Below, in pieces: positions 53,574 to 63,007 of a stretch of 64,000 nt of DNA. Origin of the DNA: Onishia taeanensis (lineage in GTDB: Bacteria > Pseudomonadota > Gammaproteobacteria > Pseudomonadales > Halomonadaceae); assembly GCF_013349955.1 (NCBI RefSeq), contig NZ_JABVXC010000001.1, forward strand, positions 434,001 to 498,000. Direction: 5' to 3'. The notes below the pieces were generated by a model. It did not search any database and was not told where the DNA came from. It saw nothing but the letters and a program-made list of their open reading frames with translations. The translations under genes were made by a program, and so were the position numbers. How positions within the stretch are numbered: the first letter of the stretch is position 1; each line of letters opens with the position of its first letter.

Positions 53574-55189
53574 GCCTGCGCCTGGCAAGGATTGGCTGGG
53601 TCATCACCCGATATCGCCTCGACACTCTGATCCCACGGGAGCGGCTGCCCTGGCCGCTGCGGGCGCTGCTCGCGCTTTCTCCGCTGCGGCTGGTGCCAGT
53701 GCGCGGCGAGCGTGCCGAGCGGCTGCGCCTGGCTCTCGAGGCACTGGGCCCGATATTCGTCAAGTTCGGCCAGATGCTCTCGACCCGCCGCGACCTGCTG
53801 CCGCCGGATATCGCCGACGAGCTCAAACGCCTGCAGGATCAAGTGCCGCCGTTTCCCGGCGAACAGGCGGCAGCGCTGGTCGAGGAAGAACTCGAGTGCC
53901 GGCTCGACGAGGCCTTCGCAAGCTTCGATAAGACACCGCTAGCCTCGGCCTCGATCGCTCAGGTACATGCCGCCCGACTGCCCGACGGCCAGGAAGTGGT
54001 GGTCAAGATCATCCGCCCCGGCATCGATCGCGTCATGCGCCAAGACATGGCACTGCTCTACGGCGTAGCGCGCCTGCTGGCGAAGGTTCCCGAGGCCCGG
54101 CGCCTGCGCCCTAGGGAGGTGGTGGCCGACTACGAAGCGACGCTCTTCGACGAGCTGAATCTGCACCGAGAAGCCGCCAACACCTCCCAGCTCAAGCGCA
54201 ATTTCAAGGACTCGCCGCTGCTCTACGTTCCGGCGATCCACTGGCCGCTGACCCGGCGCCGTGTGATGGTCCAGGAGCGCATTCATGGCATCCCGGTGGC
54301 CGACATGGCCGCTCTCGAGGCCCAGGGCACCGATCTCAAGAAGCTCGCCGAACGTGGGGTAGAGATCTTCTTCACCCAGGTGTTTCGCGACAACTTCTTC
54401 CATGCCGACATGCATCCGGGCAACATCTTCGTCGCCCACGGCAAGCCTCACGATCCTCAGTACATCGCCATCGACTGCGGCATCGTCGGCAGTCTGACCC
54501 GCGAAGACCAGGACTACCTGGCCCGCAACCTGCTGGCCTTCTTCCATCAGGATTACTATGAGGTGGCCGCGCTGCATATCGAATCCGGCTGGGTCGGCGA
54601 AGGCACCCGCGCCAACGAGTTCGCCTCGGCGATCCGCTCGGTATGCGAGCCGATTCTCGAAAAGCCGCTCAAGGACATCTCCTTCGGCCAGGTGCTGCTG
54701 GGGCTTTTCCAGACCGCGCGGCGCTTCAACATGGAGGTCCAGCCTCAGTTGGTGCTGCTGCAGAAGACCCTGCTCAACATCGAGGGCCTTGGGCGCCAGC
54801 TCTATCCGGACCTGGATCTGTGGCATACCGCCAAGCCGTATCTAGAGCGCTGGATGAAAGAACGTGCCGGCCCCCGCGGACTCTGGGAGTCGCTGCAACG
54901 CCAGGCGCCAGAGCTGTCGCGCCAACTGCCCGAGCTGCCGGTGCTCGCCCATCAGGCGCTTTCCCGGGTCGAGGCCGAACACAAGCAGCGCCACCGCCAG
55001 AGCGAGTCGCTCTCAAGTCTGCGCCGCCACCTTGCCGCCTCTGCCCGCGGCGCCCGGCGCCTGCGCCTGGGCGCCTTGCTGCTGGGCCTGGCGGTGGCCT
55101 GGCAGCCGCTGTTCGACTGGGCCGGCGAGCAGCCCTGGCCGGTGCTGCTGGCAGCGGGCCTTGGCATTTTGCTGCTTGCCTGGCAATAA
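53570..55189 (+). CDS. ubiB: Ubiquinone biosynthesis atypical kinase UbiB
   Basis: ABC1/ADCK-type protein-kinase-like family needed for ubiquinone synthesis. The 539 residues carry the KxGQ motif in [19 protein letters not shown], the alanine-rich loop [15 protein letters not shown] that replaces the usual glycine loop, a nucleotide-binding segment (about 120-250) and a C-terminal pair of membrane helices near 495-538. Overlap of 4 nt with ubiJ (ATGA). It is the third gene of the ubiE operon. Confidence 0.96.
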   Translation: MSLRLARIGWVITRYRLDTLIPRERLPWPLRALLALSPLRLVPVRGERAERLRLALEALGPIFVKFGQMLSTRRDLLPPDIADELKRLQDQVPPFPGEQAAALVEEELECRLDEAFASFDKTPLASASIAQVHAARLPDGQEVVVKIIRPGIDRVMRQDMALLYGVARLLAKVPEARRLRPREVVADYEATLFDELNLHREAANTSQLKRNFKDSPLLYVPAIHWPLTRRRVMVQERIHGIPVADMAALEAQGTDLKKLAERGVEIFFTQVFRDNFFHADMHPGNIFVAHGKPHDPQYIAIDCGIVGSLTREDQDYLARNLLAFFHQDYYEVAALHIESGWVGEGTRANEFASAIRSVCEPILEKPLKDISFGQVLLGLFQTARRFNMEVQPQLVLLQKTLLNIEGLGRQLYPDLDLWHTAKPYLERWMKERAGPRGLWESLQRQAPELSRQLPELPVLAHQALSRVEAEHKQRHRQSESLSSLRRHLAASARGARRLRLGALLLGLAVAWQPLFDWAGEQPWPVLLAAGLGILLLAWQ

Positions 55190-55267
55190 ACGTCGACCAG
55201 GCCAAAAGCGCATCACAGGCCACTGAATAATAAGATTTTTCGATCCACTGACCCAGGAATGTCATCG

Positions 55268-55609
55268 ATGAGCGATATTCTCAACCAGCTCGCCGAGGTG
55301 CTCGACCAGCGCCGTCAGGCAGACCCCGACAGCAGCTATGTGGCCTCGCTGCACCACAAGGGGCTCAACAAGATACTCGAGAAAGTGGGCGAGGAAGCCA
55401 CCGAGACCCTGCTGGCAGCCAAGGATGCGGCTAATGGCTCAGAGAAGAACCGTGAGGCAGTAGTCGCTGAAACGGCCGACCTGTGGTTTCATAGCCTAGT
55501 GATGCTGTCGCATCTTGGAATCGACCATCAGGACGTGCTCGATGAACTGGCACGTCGCTTCGGAATATCAGGGCTGGACGAGAAGGCCGCCCGCCCCACG
55601 GACGCTTAG
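55268..55609 (+). CDS. hisE: Phosphoribosyl-ATP pyrophosphatase HisE
   Basis: Second step of histidine synthesis. The 113-residue alpha-helical protein belongs to the MazG/HisE fold, with the metal-binding [15 protein letters not shown] (41-55) and [16 protein letters not shown] (69-84) motifs. The start is ATG 55268, since AGGA is placed for it; an ATG at 55259 lies right on the Shine-Dalgarno. In Pseudomonas hisI stands between ubiB and hisE; here only 78 nt separate ubiB and hisE, so hisI is absent from this locus. Confidence 0.94.
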   Translation: MSDILNQLAEVLDQRRQADPDSSYVASLHHKGLNKILEKVGEEATETLLAAKDAANGSEKNREAVVAETADLWFHSLVMLSHLGIDHQDVLDELARRFGISGLDEKAARPTDA

Positions 55610-55639
55610 GCCCCAGGGCCCATTGAAGGGAGAGACTTC

Positions 55640-55906
55640 ATGTTAGGTGGCATCAGTATCTGGCAACTCTTGATCGTGCTGGGCATCATCATTCTGGTCT
55701 TCGGCACCAAGAAACTGCGCAACGTCGGCGGGGATCTTGGTGGCGCCGTGAAGGGGTTCAAGAAAGCCATGAATGACGGCGAAAAGGGCGAAGACGAGAA
55801 AAAAGAACAGGAAGACGCGCAACAACGTGTCGCCCATGACGAGACCGGCAAGACTTATGACGTCGAAGCCGAGACCAAGGCGCAGGAACCGGACGAGCGC
55901 AAGTAA
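55640..55906 (+). CDS. tatA: Twin-arginine translocase subunit TatA
   Basis: Pore-forming component of the Tat protein exporter. The 88 residues contain the short membrane helix (about 6-21, [19 protein letters not shown] read in part), the [20 protein letters not shown] hinge/amphipathic helix and a charged tail with many Lys and Glu. It is followed by tatB after 6 nt and tatC. Family membership of the first of two tandem Mtt/Hcf106 genes is TatA by size and motif. Confidence 0.95.
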   Translation: MLGGISIWQLLIVLGIIILVFGTKKLRNVGGDLGGAVKGFKKAMNDGEKGEDEKKEQEDAQQRVAHDETGKTYDVEAETKAQEPDERK

Positions 55907-55912
55907 CCGCCC

Positions 55913-56425
55913 ATGTTCGATATCGGTTTCCTCGAACTGCTGATCATCGGTGTGGTCGGTCTGCTGGTCCTCGGTCCCGAGCGTTTGCCCAGGGCAGCGC
56001 GCACCACGGGGCTGTGGATCGGCAAGATCAAGCGCACGGTCTCCGGCATGCAGCGAGACATCTCCGCTCAGCTAGAGGCCGAGGAGCTGCGCCAGAAGCT
56101 CAACGACCAACAGAAAAAGCTCGACGCCAGCCTCAACAAGGCCAAGCAGGACGTAGAGCGTTACGCCGAGCCTGACGGTGTCGACGCTGGCCGTACCAGC
56201 CCGGACGACGCCCCTGCCTATTCCCAAGACAATCCCCAGGACACTCCCCAAGACAATTCCCAGGACAGTGCCCAGTTCAGTGCTAAACCGGGCAGGGCCA
56301 AACCGGGCAGGGCCAGCGGCCAGCAGACCAACGACCGGGCTCAACGCCATGGCGAGGCCAAAGCGACCTCAGAGGCTCCCCGCGAGACCCCCGCGGACAG
56401 TGACAAGGACCAAAGCCCCCGATGA
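55913..56425 (+). CDS. tatB: Sec-independent protein translocase subunit TatB
   Basis: Substrate-receptor partner of TatC. The 170 residues begin [26 protein letters not shown], the diagnostic TatB helix (read in parts: [17 protein letters not shown] and VLGPERLP), followed by an amphipathic helix (about 28-80). The tail is low in complexity: Gln-Asp repeats ([16 protein letters not shown]) and a duplicated KPGRA. The DNA repeats underlie these. The stop overlaps the tatC start (ATGA). Confidence 0.93.
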   Translation: MFDIGFLELLIIGVVGLLVLGPERLPRAARTTGLWIGKIKRTVSGMQRDISAQLEAEELRQKLNDQQKKLDASLNKAKQDVERYAEPDGVDAGRTSPDDAPAYSQDNPQDTPQDNSQDSAQFSAKPGRAKPGRASGQQTNDRAQRHGEAKATSEAPRETPADSDKDQSPR

Positions 56426-57222
56426 GCGCCACCCCCGACCCGCAGGACCGTCAGCCTCATGACAGCCAGAAGAGCGGCCAGGAAGCTGATCAGGCGCCCC
56501 TGATCGAGCACCTGATCGAGCTGCGTTCGCGCTTGATGCACGCAGTGCTGGCGATCCTGGTGATTTTCCTGGCCCTGTACGCCTTTTCCAACGATATCTA
56601 CACCTTCGTCGCCAAGCCGCTGATGGCGCTGCTGCCGGAAGGCTCGCAGATGATCGCCACCGAGGTCGCCTCGCCCTTTCTGGCGCCCTTCAAGCTGACG
56701 CTGGTCGTCTCGGTGTTCATTGCCGTGCCCTTCGTGCTGCATCAGGCCTGGGCCTTCATCGCACCCGGCCTCTACGACAATGAGAAGCGCCTCGCCGTGC
56801 CGCTACTGGCCTCCAGCGTTGCGCTTTTCTACGGCGGAGCGGCCTTCGCCTACTATGTGGTCTTTCCCCTGCTGTTCGAGTTCTTCACCCAGACCGGGCC
56901 GGCCGGGGTCACGGTGATGACGGACATCAACCAGTACCTCAACTTCGTGCTCAAGCTGTTCTTTGCCTTCGGCGTCGCCTTCGAGATTCCGATCGCCACC
57001 TTCCTGCTGATCTTCTCCGGCGCCACCACGGTGGAGAGCCTGTCGAAGAAGCGGCCCTATGTCGTGCTGGGCTGCTTCGTGGTGGGCATGCTGATGACAC
57101 CGCCGGACGTGATCTCCCAGAGCCTGCTGGCCGTGCCGATGTACCTGCTCTACGAGGTAGGCATTCTGTTTGGACGCCTGGTCAAGCGCCAGCCCGGACC
57201 CACGGACGACGGCAACGCCTGA
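56422..57222 (+). CDS. tatC: Sec-independent protein translocase subunit TatC
   Basis: The 266-residue polytopic core of the Tat exporter, binding twin-arginine signal peptides. Six membrane helices are predicted. The N-terminal cytoplasmic [12 protein letters not shown] motif (27-38), the first periplasmic loop with [13 protein letters not shown], and [21 protein letters not shown] (read in parts: [16 protein letters not shown]) are canonical. It ends the tatABC set and is followed by a terminator. Confidence 0.96.
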   Translation: MSATPDPQDRQPHDSQKSGQEADQAPLIEHLIELRSRLMHAVLAILVIFLALYAFSNDIYTFVAKPLMALLPEGSQMIATEVASPFLAPFKLTLVVSVFIAVPFVLHQAWAFIAPGLYDNEKRLAVPLLASSVALFYGGAAFAYYVVFPLLFEFFTQTGPAGVTVMTDINQYLNFVLKLFFAFGVAFEIPIATFLLIFSGATTVESLSKKRPYVVLGCFVVGMLMTPPDVISQSLLAVPMYLLYEVGILFGRLVKRQPGPTDDGNA

Positions 57223-57239
57223 AACCCCCGCACCGCTCT

Positions 57240-57267
57240 GAAGAACCCCGCTGAGGCGGGGTTCTTC
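57240..57267 (+). terminator. Terminator after tatC
   Basis: A 12-bp perfect stem GAAGAACCCCGC/GCGGGGTTCTTC with loop TGAG; the 3' arm ends TTCTTC, giving a short U-rich tail. Confidence 0.85.
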
Positions 57268-57405
57268 ATGAGTGCAGGCTAGCCACCAAGTACCTCGCTG
57301 CCGCCCCAGCGGGGTGCGACAAGTCAACGCTTCCGGCACCCGTGCACACTGCATATACTCGCAGGACTGTACCGGCACTCGCCCGGGCTGTAACCGCTTG
57401 TCATC

Positions 57406-57434
57406 TTGTCGTCATCATCGCCTGCCACTATCTG
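57406..57434 (+). promoter_or_regulatory. Candidate hemB promoter
   Basis: TTGTCG (57406-57411), 17-nt spacer, TATCTG (57429-57434), 49 nt before the hemB start. A TATACT at 57354-57359 is an alternative upstream -10. Confidence 0.45.
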
Positions 57435-57479
57435 TATCAAGGCAACCAGGCATCGATGGCGAGCCCTGATTGGAGATAG

Positions 57480-58490
<1,011 letters not shown>

Positions 58491-58533
58491 CAGGGAGGGC
58501 GTGAGTGCCCTTCCTTGGCTTCCCGGAGGCAAA

Positions 58534-60741
58534 ATGGAAGACTCTCGCACCCCCGATACCGGCAGTGCGCTGCCCGAGGCGCCCTTCGACGAGAACGGCC
58601 CCGCCGAAGCGCCACCGTTGCGGGTCAACCGGACTCGCACCGGCATTCAGGCCAAGGTGGTGCCAGACCCCGAGGCCGATCTCAGCGATCCGCGTCTGTA
58701 CTTCAATCGCGAGCTGTCGCACCTGCAGTTCAACATCCGCGTTCTCGAGCAGGCTCTCGATCCGTCGCACCCGTTGCTGAACCGGGTGATGTTCCTGCTG
58801 ATCTTCTCATCCAACATGGACGAGTTCTTCGAGATTCGCGTCGCGGGACTCAAGCATCAGCTGATGCTGGGCAACGACGATACGGGTGCTGACGGCCGCC
58901 TGCCCCGCTCGGTCCTCGATGAAATTTCTCAGGTCGCCCATGCCCAGGTCGAGCGTCAGTACCAGATACTCAACGAACAGCTGATCCCTGCGCTGGAAGA
59001 AAAGGGTCTGCGTTTCCGTCGCCGAGGCGACTGGAGCGAAGCCCAGGCCAACTGGGTCAAGGACTACTTCGAAGAAGAGATCGTGCCGGTGATCAGCCCG
59101 ATCGGGCTGGATCCCTCACACCCCTTCCCGCGGCTGGTCAACAAGAGCCTCAATTTCATCGTCGAGCTGGAGGGCAAGGATGCCTTCGGTCGCGAGGGAG
59201 GCTTGGCCATCCTGCCGGCACCGCGCTCGCTGCCGCGGGTGATCGCCCTACCCGACGCGCTCTGTGCGGAAGGTTTCAACGAGTATGTGTTCCTGTCCTC
59301 GATGATCCACGCTCATGCTCAGGAGGTCTTCCCGGGCATGAAGGTACGTGGCTGCTATCAGTTCCGTCTGACCCGCAACGCCGACCTGGCCGTCGACCCG
59401 GAAGAGGTCTCCGATCTGGCCACGGCGCTGCGCGGCGAGCTGCTGGCCCGACGCTATGGCAGCGGCGTGCGCCTGGAAGTCGCCGATAACTGCCCCGATG
59501 ATCTGGCAGCTTTCCTGCTCAAGCAGTTCGAGCTCGAAGAATCCGACCTGTATCGGGTCCACGGTCCGGTCAACCTGACGCGGATGATGGCGGTGCTGGG
59601 TGATATCGACCGTCCCGAGCTCAGCTATCGCCCCTTTACGCCTGGCGTACCCAAGCCCCTCAACAAGAGTGGCAGCCTGTTCGACGCCATTAGTAGCCAG
59701 GACATCCTGCTCCACCACCCCTTCCAGTCCTTCAAGCCCATCGAGGACCTGCTCGCCGAAGCCGCCCGAGACCCGGCGGTGCTGGCGATCAAGCAGACCC
59801 TTTATCGCACCGGTGCCGACTCCCCGATCGTCAGCGCCTTGGTGGAAGCGGCGCGCAACGGCAAGGAAGTGACGGTGGTGATCGAGCTGCGGGCCCGCTT
59901 CGATGAGGCCGACAACCTTACCCTGGCCTCAAGGCTGCAGGAGGCCGGCGCCATCGTCATCTACGGCGTGATGGCCTACAAGACCCACGCCAAGATGATC
60001 CACATCGTGCGTCGCGAAAAGGGCGACCTTCGCTACTACGCGCATCTGGGGACAGGCAACTACCATTCCAAGACCGCCAAGCTGTACACCGATTACAGCC
60101 TGCTGACCGCCAACCCGACGCTCTGCGAGGACGTCCACAAGGTCTTCCAACAGCTCTCTGGCATGGGCCAGGCCCGCCAGATCGAAACGCTACTGCACGC
60201 GCCCTTCACCCTACATCCCAAGATGGTGGAGATGATCGACCGGGAGGCCAAGAATGCCGAGAAAGGCAAGCGCGGCCACCTGATCATCAAGTGCAATTCG
60301 CTGACCGAACCGCAGCTGATCCGCGCGCTCTACCGCGCCTCACAGGCAGGCGTCGAGTGCGACCTGATCATCCGCGGCATGTGCTGCCTGCGCCCCGGCA
60401 TCCCGGGGATTTCCGACAATATCCGGGTCCGCTCGGTGATCGGACGCTTCCTCGAACACACCCGAGTATTCTACTTCCACAATGGTGGCAAGCCTGAAGT
60501 ATGGGGTTCGAGCGCCGATTTCATGGCCCGCAACATGTTTCACCGTGTCGAGACCTGCTTCCCCTTCCTCGATAAGAAGATCGCTGCCCGAGTGCGCAAG
60601 GACCTGGAGACCTACCTGGTCGACAACTGCCAGAGTTGGCTGCTGCAATCCGACGGCAGCTACATCAAACAGGAAGTCGGCGACAGCGCTCCGATCAGCG
60701 TCCAGGAAACCCTGCTCTACGCTTACGCCACCAAGGCATAA
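58534..60741 (+). CDS. ppk1: Polyphosphate kinase PPK1
   Basis: Makes polyphosphate from ATP. The 735 residues comprise the N-terminal domain with [20 protein letters not shown] (read in part: [18 protein letters not shown]), the head domain and two phospholipase-D-like catalytic domains. Motifs [20 protein letters not shown] (read in part: [14 protein letters not shown]), [12 protein letters not shown] (with the phosphate-accepting histidine region), [20 protein letters not shown] and a C-terminal [13 protein letters not shown] are all present. The start at 58534 has GGAGG 5 nt upstream; a GTG at 58501 is disfavoured. It follows hemB and ends before a 17-bp-stem terminator. Confidence 0.96.
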   Translation: MEDSRTPDTGSALPEAPFDENGPAEAPPLRVNRTRTGIQAKVVPDPEADLSDPRLYFNRELSHLQFNIRVLEQALDPSHPLLNRVMFLLIFSSNMDEFFEIRVAGLKHQLMLGNDDTGADGRLPRSVLDEISQVAHAQVERQYQILNEQLIPALEEKGLRFRRRGDWSEAQANWVKDYFEEEIVPVISPIGLDPSHPFPRLVNKSLNFIVELEGKDAFGREGGLAILPAPRSLPRVIALPDALCAEGFNEYVFLSSMIHAHAQEVFPGMKVRGCYQFRLTRNADLAVDPEEVSDLATALRGELLARRYGSGVRLEVADNCPDDLAAFLLKQFELEESDLYRVHGPVNLTRMMAVLGDIDRPELSYRPFTPGVPKPLNKSGSLFDAISSQDILLHHPFQSFKPIEDLLAEAARDPAVLAIKQTLYRTGADSPIVSALVEAARNGKEVTVVIELRARFDEADNLTLASRLQEAGAIVIYGVMAYKTHAKMIHIVRREKGDLRYYAHLGTGNYHSKTAKLYTDYSLLTANPTLCEDVHKVFQQLSGMGQARQIETLLHAPFTLHPKMVEMIDREAKNAEKGKRGHLIIKCNSLTEPQLIRALYRASQAGVECDLIIRGMCCLRPGIPGISDNIRVRSVIGRFLEHTRVFYFHNGGKPEVWGSSADFMARNMFHRVETCFPFLDKKIAARVRKDLETYLVDNCQSWLLQSDGSYIKQEVGDSAPISVQETLLYAYATKA

Positions 60742-60795
60742 GTAAGGGATAAGCGACGCAAGGCAGCATCACGGCAAGGCAGAGGCCTTGCATTG

Positions 60796-60833
60796 ACACC
60801 AAGACGCCGGGCCTGGGCCCGGCGTCTTGGTGT
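60796..60833. terminator. Convergent terminator between ppk1 and aroG
   Basis: A 17-bp perfect stem (ACACCAAGACGCCGGGC and its complement) with a 4-nt loop CTGG. There is little T run, but the hairpin is very strong and lies between convergent stops. Confidence 0.75.
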
Positions 60834-60888
60834 CCGGTCGCTGCACCTGGGCACCCCAACGGCATGTTACGTCAGCCTGTGCCCTGAA

Positions 60889-62049
60889 TCAGGCACCTCG
60901 CAACCGCTCGGCAGCGGTCACCAGCAAATGCTCGGTGGTCTCCCAGCCAAGGCAGGCATCGGTCACCGAAACACCGTAGCGCAGCGCACCGGGCTTCAAG
61001 GGCTGCTTGCCTTCGTGAAGGTGGCTCTCGAGCATCACCCCGACCAGACCGGCATCGCCGGCCAGGCGCTGGCCCAGCACATCGAGCAGCACTTCGCCCT
61101 GACGACGATGGTCCTTGCGCGAATTGGCATGACTGCAGTCAACCATGATCCGTGGCGCCAGCCCTGCTTCCTGAAGCGCCCGGCGGCAGGCCGCCACTTC
61201 CGGCGCCCGGAAGTTGGGCTCGCCATGCCCGCCACGCAACACCACATGAGTGTGGGGGTTACCCGGCGTGCGGCGCATCACCGGCCGGCCATCGGCGGCA
61301 ATGGCCGGATGATGATGCGGGTGGGCACTGGCGCGAATGGCATCGATGGCCACCTGAACGCCGCCATTGGTGCCGTTCTTGAAGCCGACCACGGCGCCCA
61401 GGCCGCTGGCCAGTTCACGGTGAATCTGGGATTCAGTGGTGCGCGCACCAATCGCCGTCCAGGCCAGCAGGTCATCGAGGTAGGGGGCGAGCATCGGCTG
61501 CAGAAGCTCAGTGGCAACCGGCAGGCCCAATGCCACGATCTCGCGCATCAGCGACCGAGAAAGGTTCAGGCCAGCGGCCATGTCATCGTCGCCCTCGAGG
61601 CCGGGATCGTAGGCGAGCCCCTTCCAGCCCACGGTGGTGCGCGGCTTCTCGACATAGACCCGCATCACCAGCAGCAGACGGTCCTCGACCTGACGGGCCA
61701 AGGCCGCGAGGCGCTCGGCGTAGTCACGGGCGGCCTTGGGATCATGGATCGAGCAGGGGCCCACCACCACCAGCAGGCGATCGTCGCGGCCATCGAGAAT
61801 AGCGCGAATGGCCTCGCGCTGCCCCTCGACACGCTCGGCCAAGGCCTGCGTCAGCGGCAGCTCGCAACGCAGCTCGTCGGGGGTTGGCAGCGCACTGTCC
61901 TCGTGGACCGGGACCGGCGCGGCCTCAGTGCGCGTATCGGCCGCCTGCGGAGAGAACGCTACACGCTGGCTGTCTTCGGGGGTACCGGCGGCGGTTTCGA
62001 CAGCAGCAGGATCGGCAACGGTATCTAGGGCAGAAAGACTGGCATTCAT
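60889..62049 (-). CDS. aroG: 3-deoxy-7-phosphoheptulonate (DAHP) synthase, type I
   Basis: First enzyme of the shikimate pathway, condensing phosphoenolpyruvate with erythrose-4-phosphate. The 386 residues show VVVGPCSIHDPKAARDYAERL (read in parts: VGPCSIHDPKAA), YVEKPRTTVGWKGL, VGFKNGTNGGVQVAIDAI, the metal/PEP motif RGGHGEPNF and IMVDCSHANSRKDH. The first ~60 residues are variable. The start overlaps the stop of a small upstream ORF (62046-62219) as ATGA. Upstream lies a leader with an attenuator (62278-62310) and a Trp/Phe/Tyr-rich leader peptide. Which aromatic amino acid inhibits the enzyme cannot be read from the sequence. Confidence 0.95.
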   Translation of the reverse strand: MNASLSALDTVADPAAVETAAGTPEDSQRVAFSPQAADTRTEAAPVPVHEDSALPTPDELRCELPLTQALAERVEGQREAIRAILDGRDDRLLVVVGPCSIHDPKAARDYAERLAALARQVEDRLLLVMRVYVEKPRTTVGWKGLAYDPGLEGDDDMAAGLNLSRSLMREIVALGLPVATELLQPMLAPYLDDLLAWTAIGARTTESQIHRELASGLGAVVGFKNGTNGGVQVAIDAIRASAHPHHHPAIAADGRPVMRRTPGNPHTHVVLRGGHGEPNFRAPEVAACRRALQEAGLAPRIMVDCSHANSRKDHRRQGEVLLDVLGQRLAGDAGLVGVMLESHLHEGKQPLKPGALRYGVSVTDACLGWETTEHLLVTAAERLRGA

Positions 62050-62219
62050 GGGGTAAGGCTCCGGCTAGGCGATTGACGTCGAGTCGTGTGGCCACCAAGC
62101 GCATGCCGGCCGGAGGTGGCGAACTGTGCCGACCGGGCATCGCTAAATCGCCAATAGCCATACGCGCTCGAGTAGCGGGGCGAGAGGGTCATGGCAAAAG
62201 CTGAGTGGCGGTCGAACAT
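62046..62219 (-). CDS. Small leader ORF translationally coupled to aroG
   Basis: A 57-codon frame starting at an ATG (62219) with an excellent Shine-Dalgarno AAGGAAGAG 6-7 nt upstream, ending in a TGA that overlaps the aroG start codon as ATGA. The product is rich in Arg and Ser and holds an aromatic cluster, YSSAYGYWRF, at residues 16-25. No homology is recognised. The strong ribosome site, the overlap and the aromatic cluster argue for a translated regulatory leader whose translation delivers ribosomes to aroG. It lies downstream of the attenuator. Confidence 0.6.
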   Translation of the reverse strand: MFDRHSAFAMTLSPRYSSAYGYWRFSDARSAQFATSGRHALGGHTTRRQSPSRSLTP

Positions 62220-62277
62220 CGCGTCTCTTCCTTGTGGGCCCGAGGCCCGATATATGAGGTCAAAGCATGCAGAAACG

Positions 62278-62330
62278 AAAACCCCCAGTCGGGTTGCCGA
62301 CCGGGGGTTTCAAGACATCGGAGGCAACCC
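62278..62330 (-). promoter_or_regulatory. Transcription attenuator of aroG (antiterminator and terminator)
   Basis: Terminator on the minus strand: arms 62310-62297 and 62292-62278 form a GC-rich stem of about 11 bp with flanking A/T pairs and one mismatch, then TTTTCGTTTC. Upstream, GGGTTGCC (62330-62323) is exactly complementary to GGCAACCC (62298-62291), which covers the loop and flanking arm residues of the terminator, so the two helices exclude each other. This is the classical leader-peptide attenuation layout. Confidence 0.75.
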
Positions 62331-62357
62331 TGAGTGGGGCGTACCTCGTGGCGTGGG

Positions 62358-62456
62358 TCAGTGAGACCTGGCCACCGGCACGCCGGCGCTAAACCAATAG
62401 CTCCAGAACCCTTGCCAACCGGCGCTCTCAAGGCCTACCTCGGTCTTGCACGCCAT
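62358..62456 (-). CDS. Aromatic-rich leader peptide of aroG
   Basis: A 32-codon frame on the minus strand containing WQGFWSYWF at residues 14-22: three Trp, two Phe and one Tyr within nine codons. The stop at 62358-62360 is about 30 nt upstream of the antiterminator segment (62330-62323), as expected for ribosome-stalling control. The start is uncertain: ATG 62456, GTG 62465 (with a weak AGG upstream) and ATG 62519 are all in frame; none has a strong Shine-Dalgarno, and an in-frame stop lies above 62519. Stalling at Trp, Phe or Tyr codons would favour the antiterminator and raise aroG expression. Confidence 0.65.
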   Translation of the reverse strand: MACKTEVGLESAGWQGFWSYWFSAGVPVARSH

Positions 62457-62569
62457 GCACAGCACATCGCCTGAGAGGGCGAAGCGGGCAGTGTTGGGTA
62501 CAGGCGTGAGATGGGTCATGGATAGTCGGCTGTCTGCTGTGAGTTCTGGTCAAGGCGTCGGGTGGCTGC

Positions 62570-62659
62570 GTTTCTAATGACTGTGTTTCTAATGACTGTG
62601 TTTCTAATGACTGTGTTTCTAAATACTGAGTTGCTGATGGCGGTGTTGCTAATGACGAA
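62570..62659. repeat. Tandem 15-bp repeat upstream of the aroG leader
   Basis: Three exact copies of GTTTCTAATGACTGT (62570-62614), then three degenerate copies (62615-62659), plus a partial seventh. On the plus strand the unit reads FLMTV as a pentapeptide repeat, but there is no ribosome site. The repeats lie 50 to 140 bp upstream of the aroG leader peptide, in the region that should hold its promoter. Confidence 0.92.
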
Positions 62660-62784
62660 GTTTCATCCTACACACCCTGACGGGCTTGGCAAGCCCGGCC
62701 AAGTGGATACAGGCCTGCGCCAACGCCCGGGGAGCCACCTTGAGCGCTGGCCCACCCCATCCGTCTAGTCAGCAGAGCCTGGCA

Positions 62785-62823
62785 CTTGGTGTCAGTACTT
62801 GGTGTCAGTACTTGGTGTCAGTC
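62785..62823. repeat. Tandem 13-bp repeat between the aroG leader and the small membrane protein gene
   Basis: CTTGGTGTCAGTA occurs at 62785-62797 and 62798-62810, and once more with one change at 62811-62823. It lies just after the stop of the minus-strand small gene at 62841. Confidence 0.92.
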
Positions 62824-62840
62824 ATCGGCCAAGTCAGCCC

Positions 62841-62966
62841 TCAGCCCACATACTGGACCCAGCCAATGGTCGCCGGCAGGCCGGCCATGCCAACCAGCAC
62901 GACGACCCCGAGGAACAGGGTCAGCAACCCCGAGTCGTCTTTGAAGTTAGGATCTTGCTCAGCCAT
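62841..62966 (-). CDS. Small single-pass membrane protein (41 residues)
   Basis: A short charged N-terminus (MAEQDPNFKDD) is followed by a hydrophobic helix at about residues 13-34 (LLTLFLGVVVLVGMAGLPAT) and a short aromatic tail (IGWVQYVG). The ATG at 62966 has GAGG 6 nt upstream. It lies 41 nt after the folM stop on the same strand, so it is likely co-transcribed. No family was recognised; the clear ribosome site, signal-like composition and operon position support it being real. Confidence 0.65.
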   Translation of the reverse strand: MAEQDPNFKDDSGLLTLFLGVVVLVGMAGLPATIGWVQYVG

Positions 62967-63007
62967 GAGTGACCTCACAGGATAGGGCGTCAGCCGATAG
63001 TCAGAGT

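Noticed and set aside
62189..62431. An 80-codon minus-strand frame across the aroG attenuator
   Set aside because: It crosses the terminator in a different frame from both supported leader ORFs and has no ribosome site.
62562..62768. A plus-strand frame with FLMTV pentapeptide repeats
   Set aside because: It is a by-product of the 15-bp tandem array (15 is divisible by 3); the GTG start lacks a Shine-Dalgarno and the tail is not protein-like.
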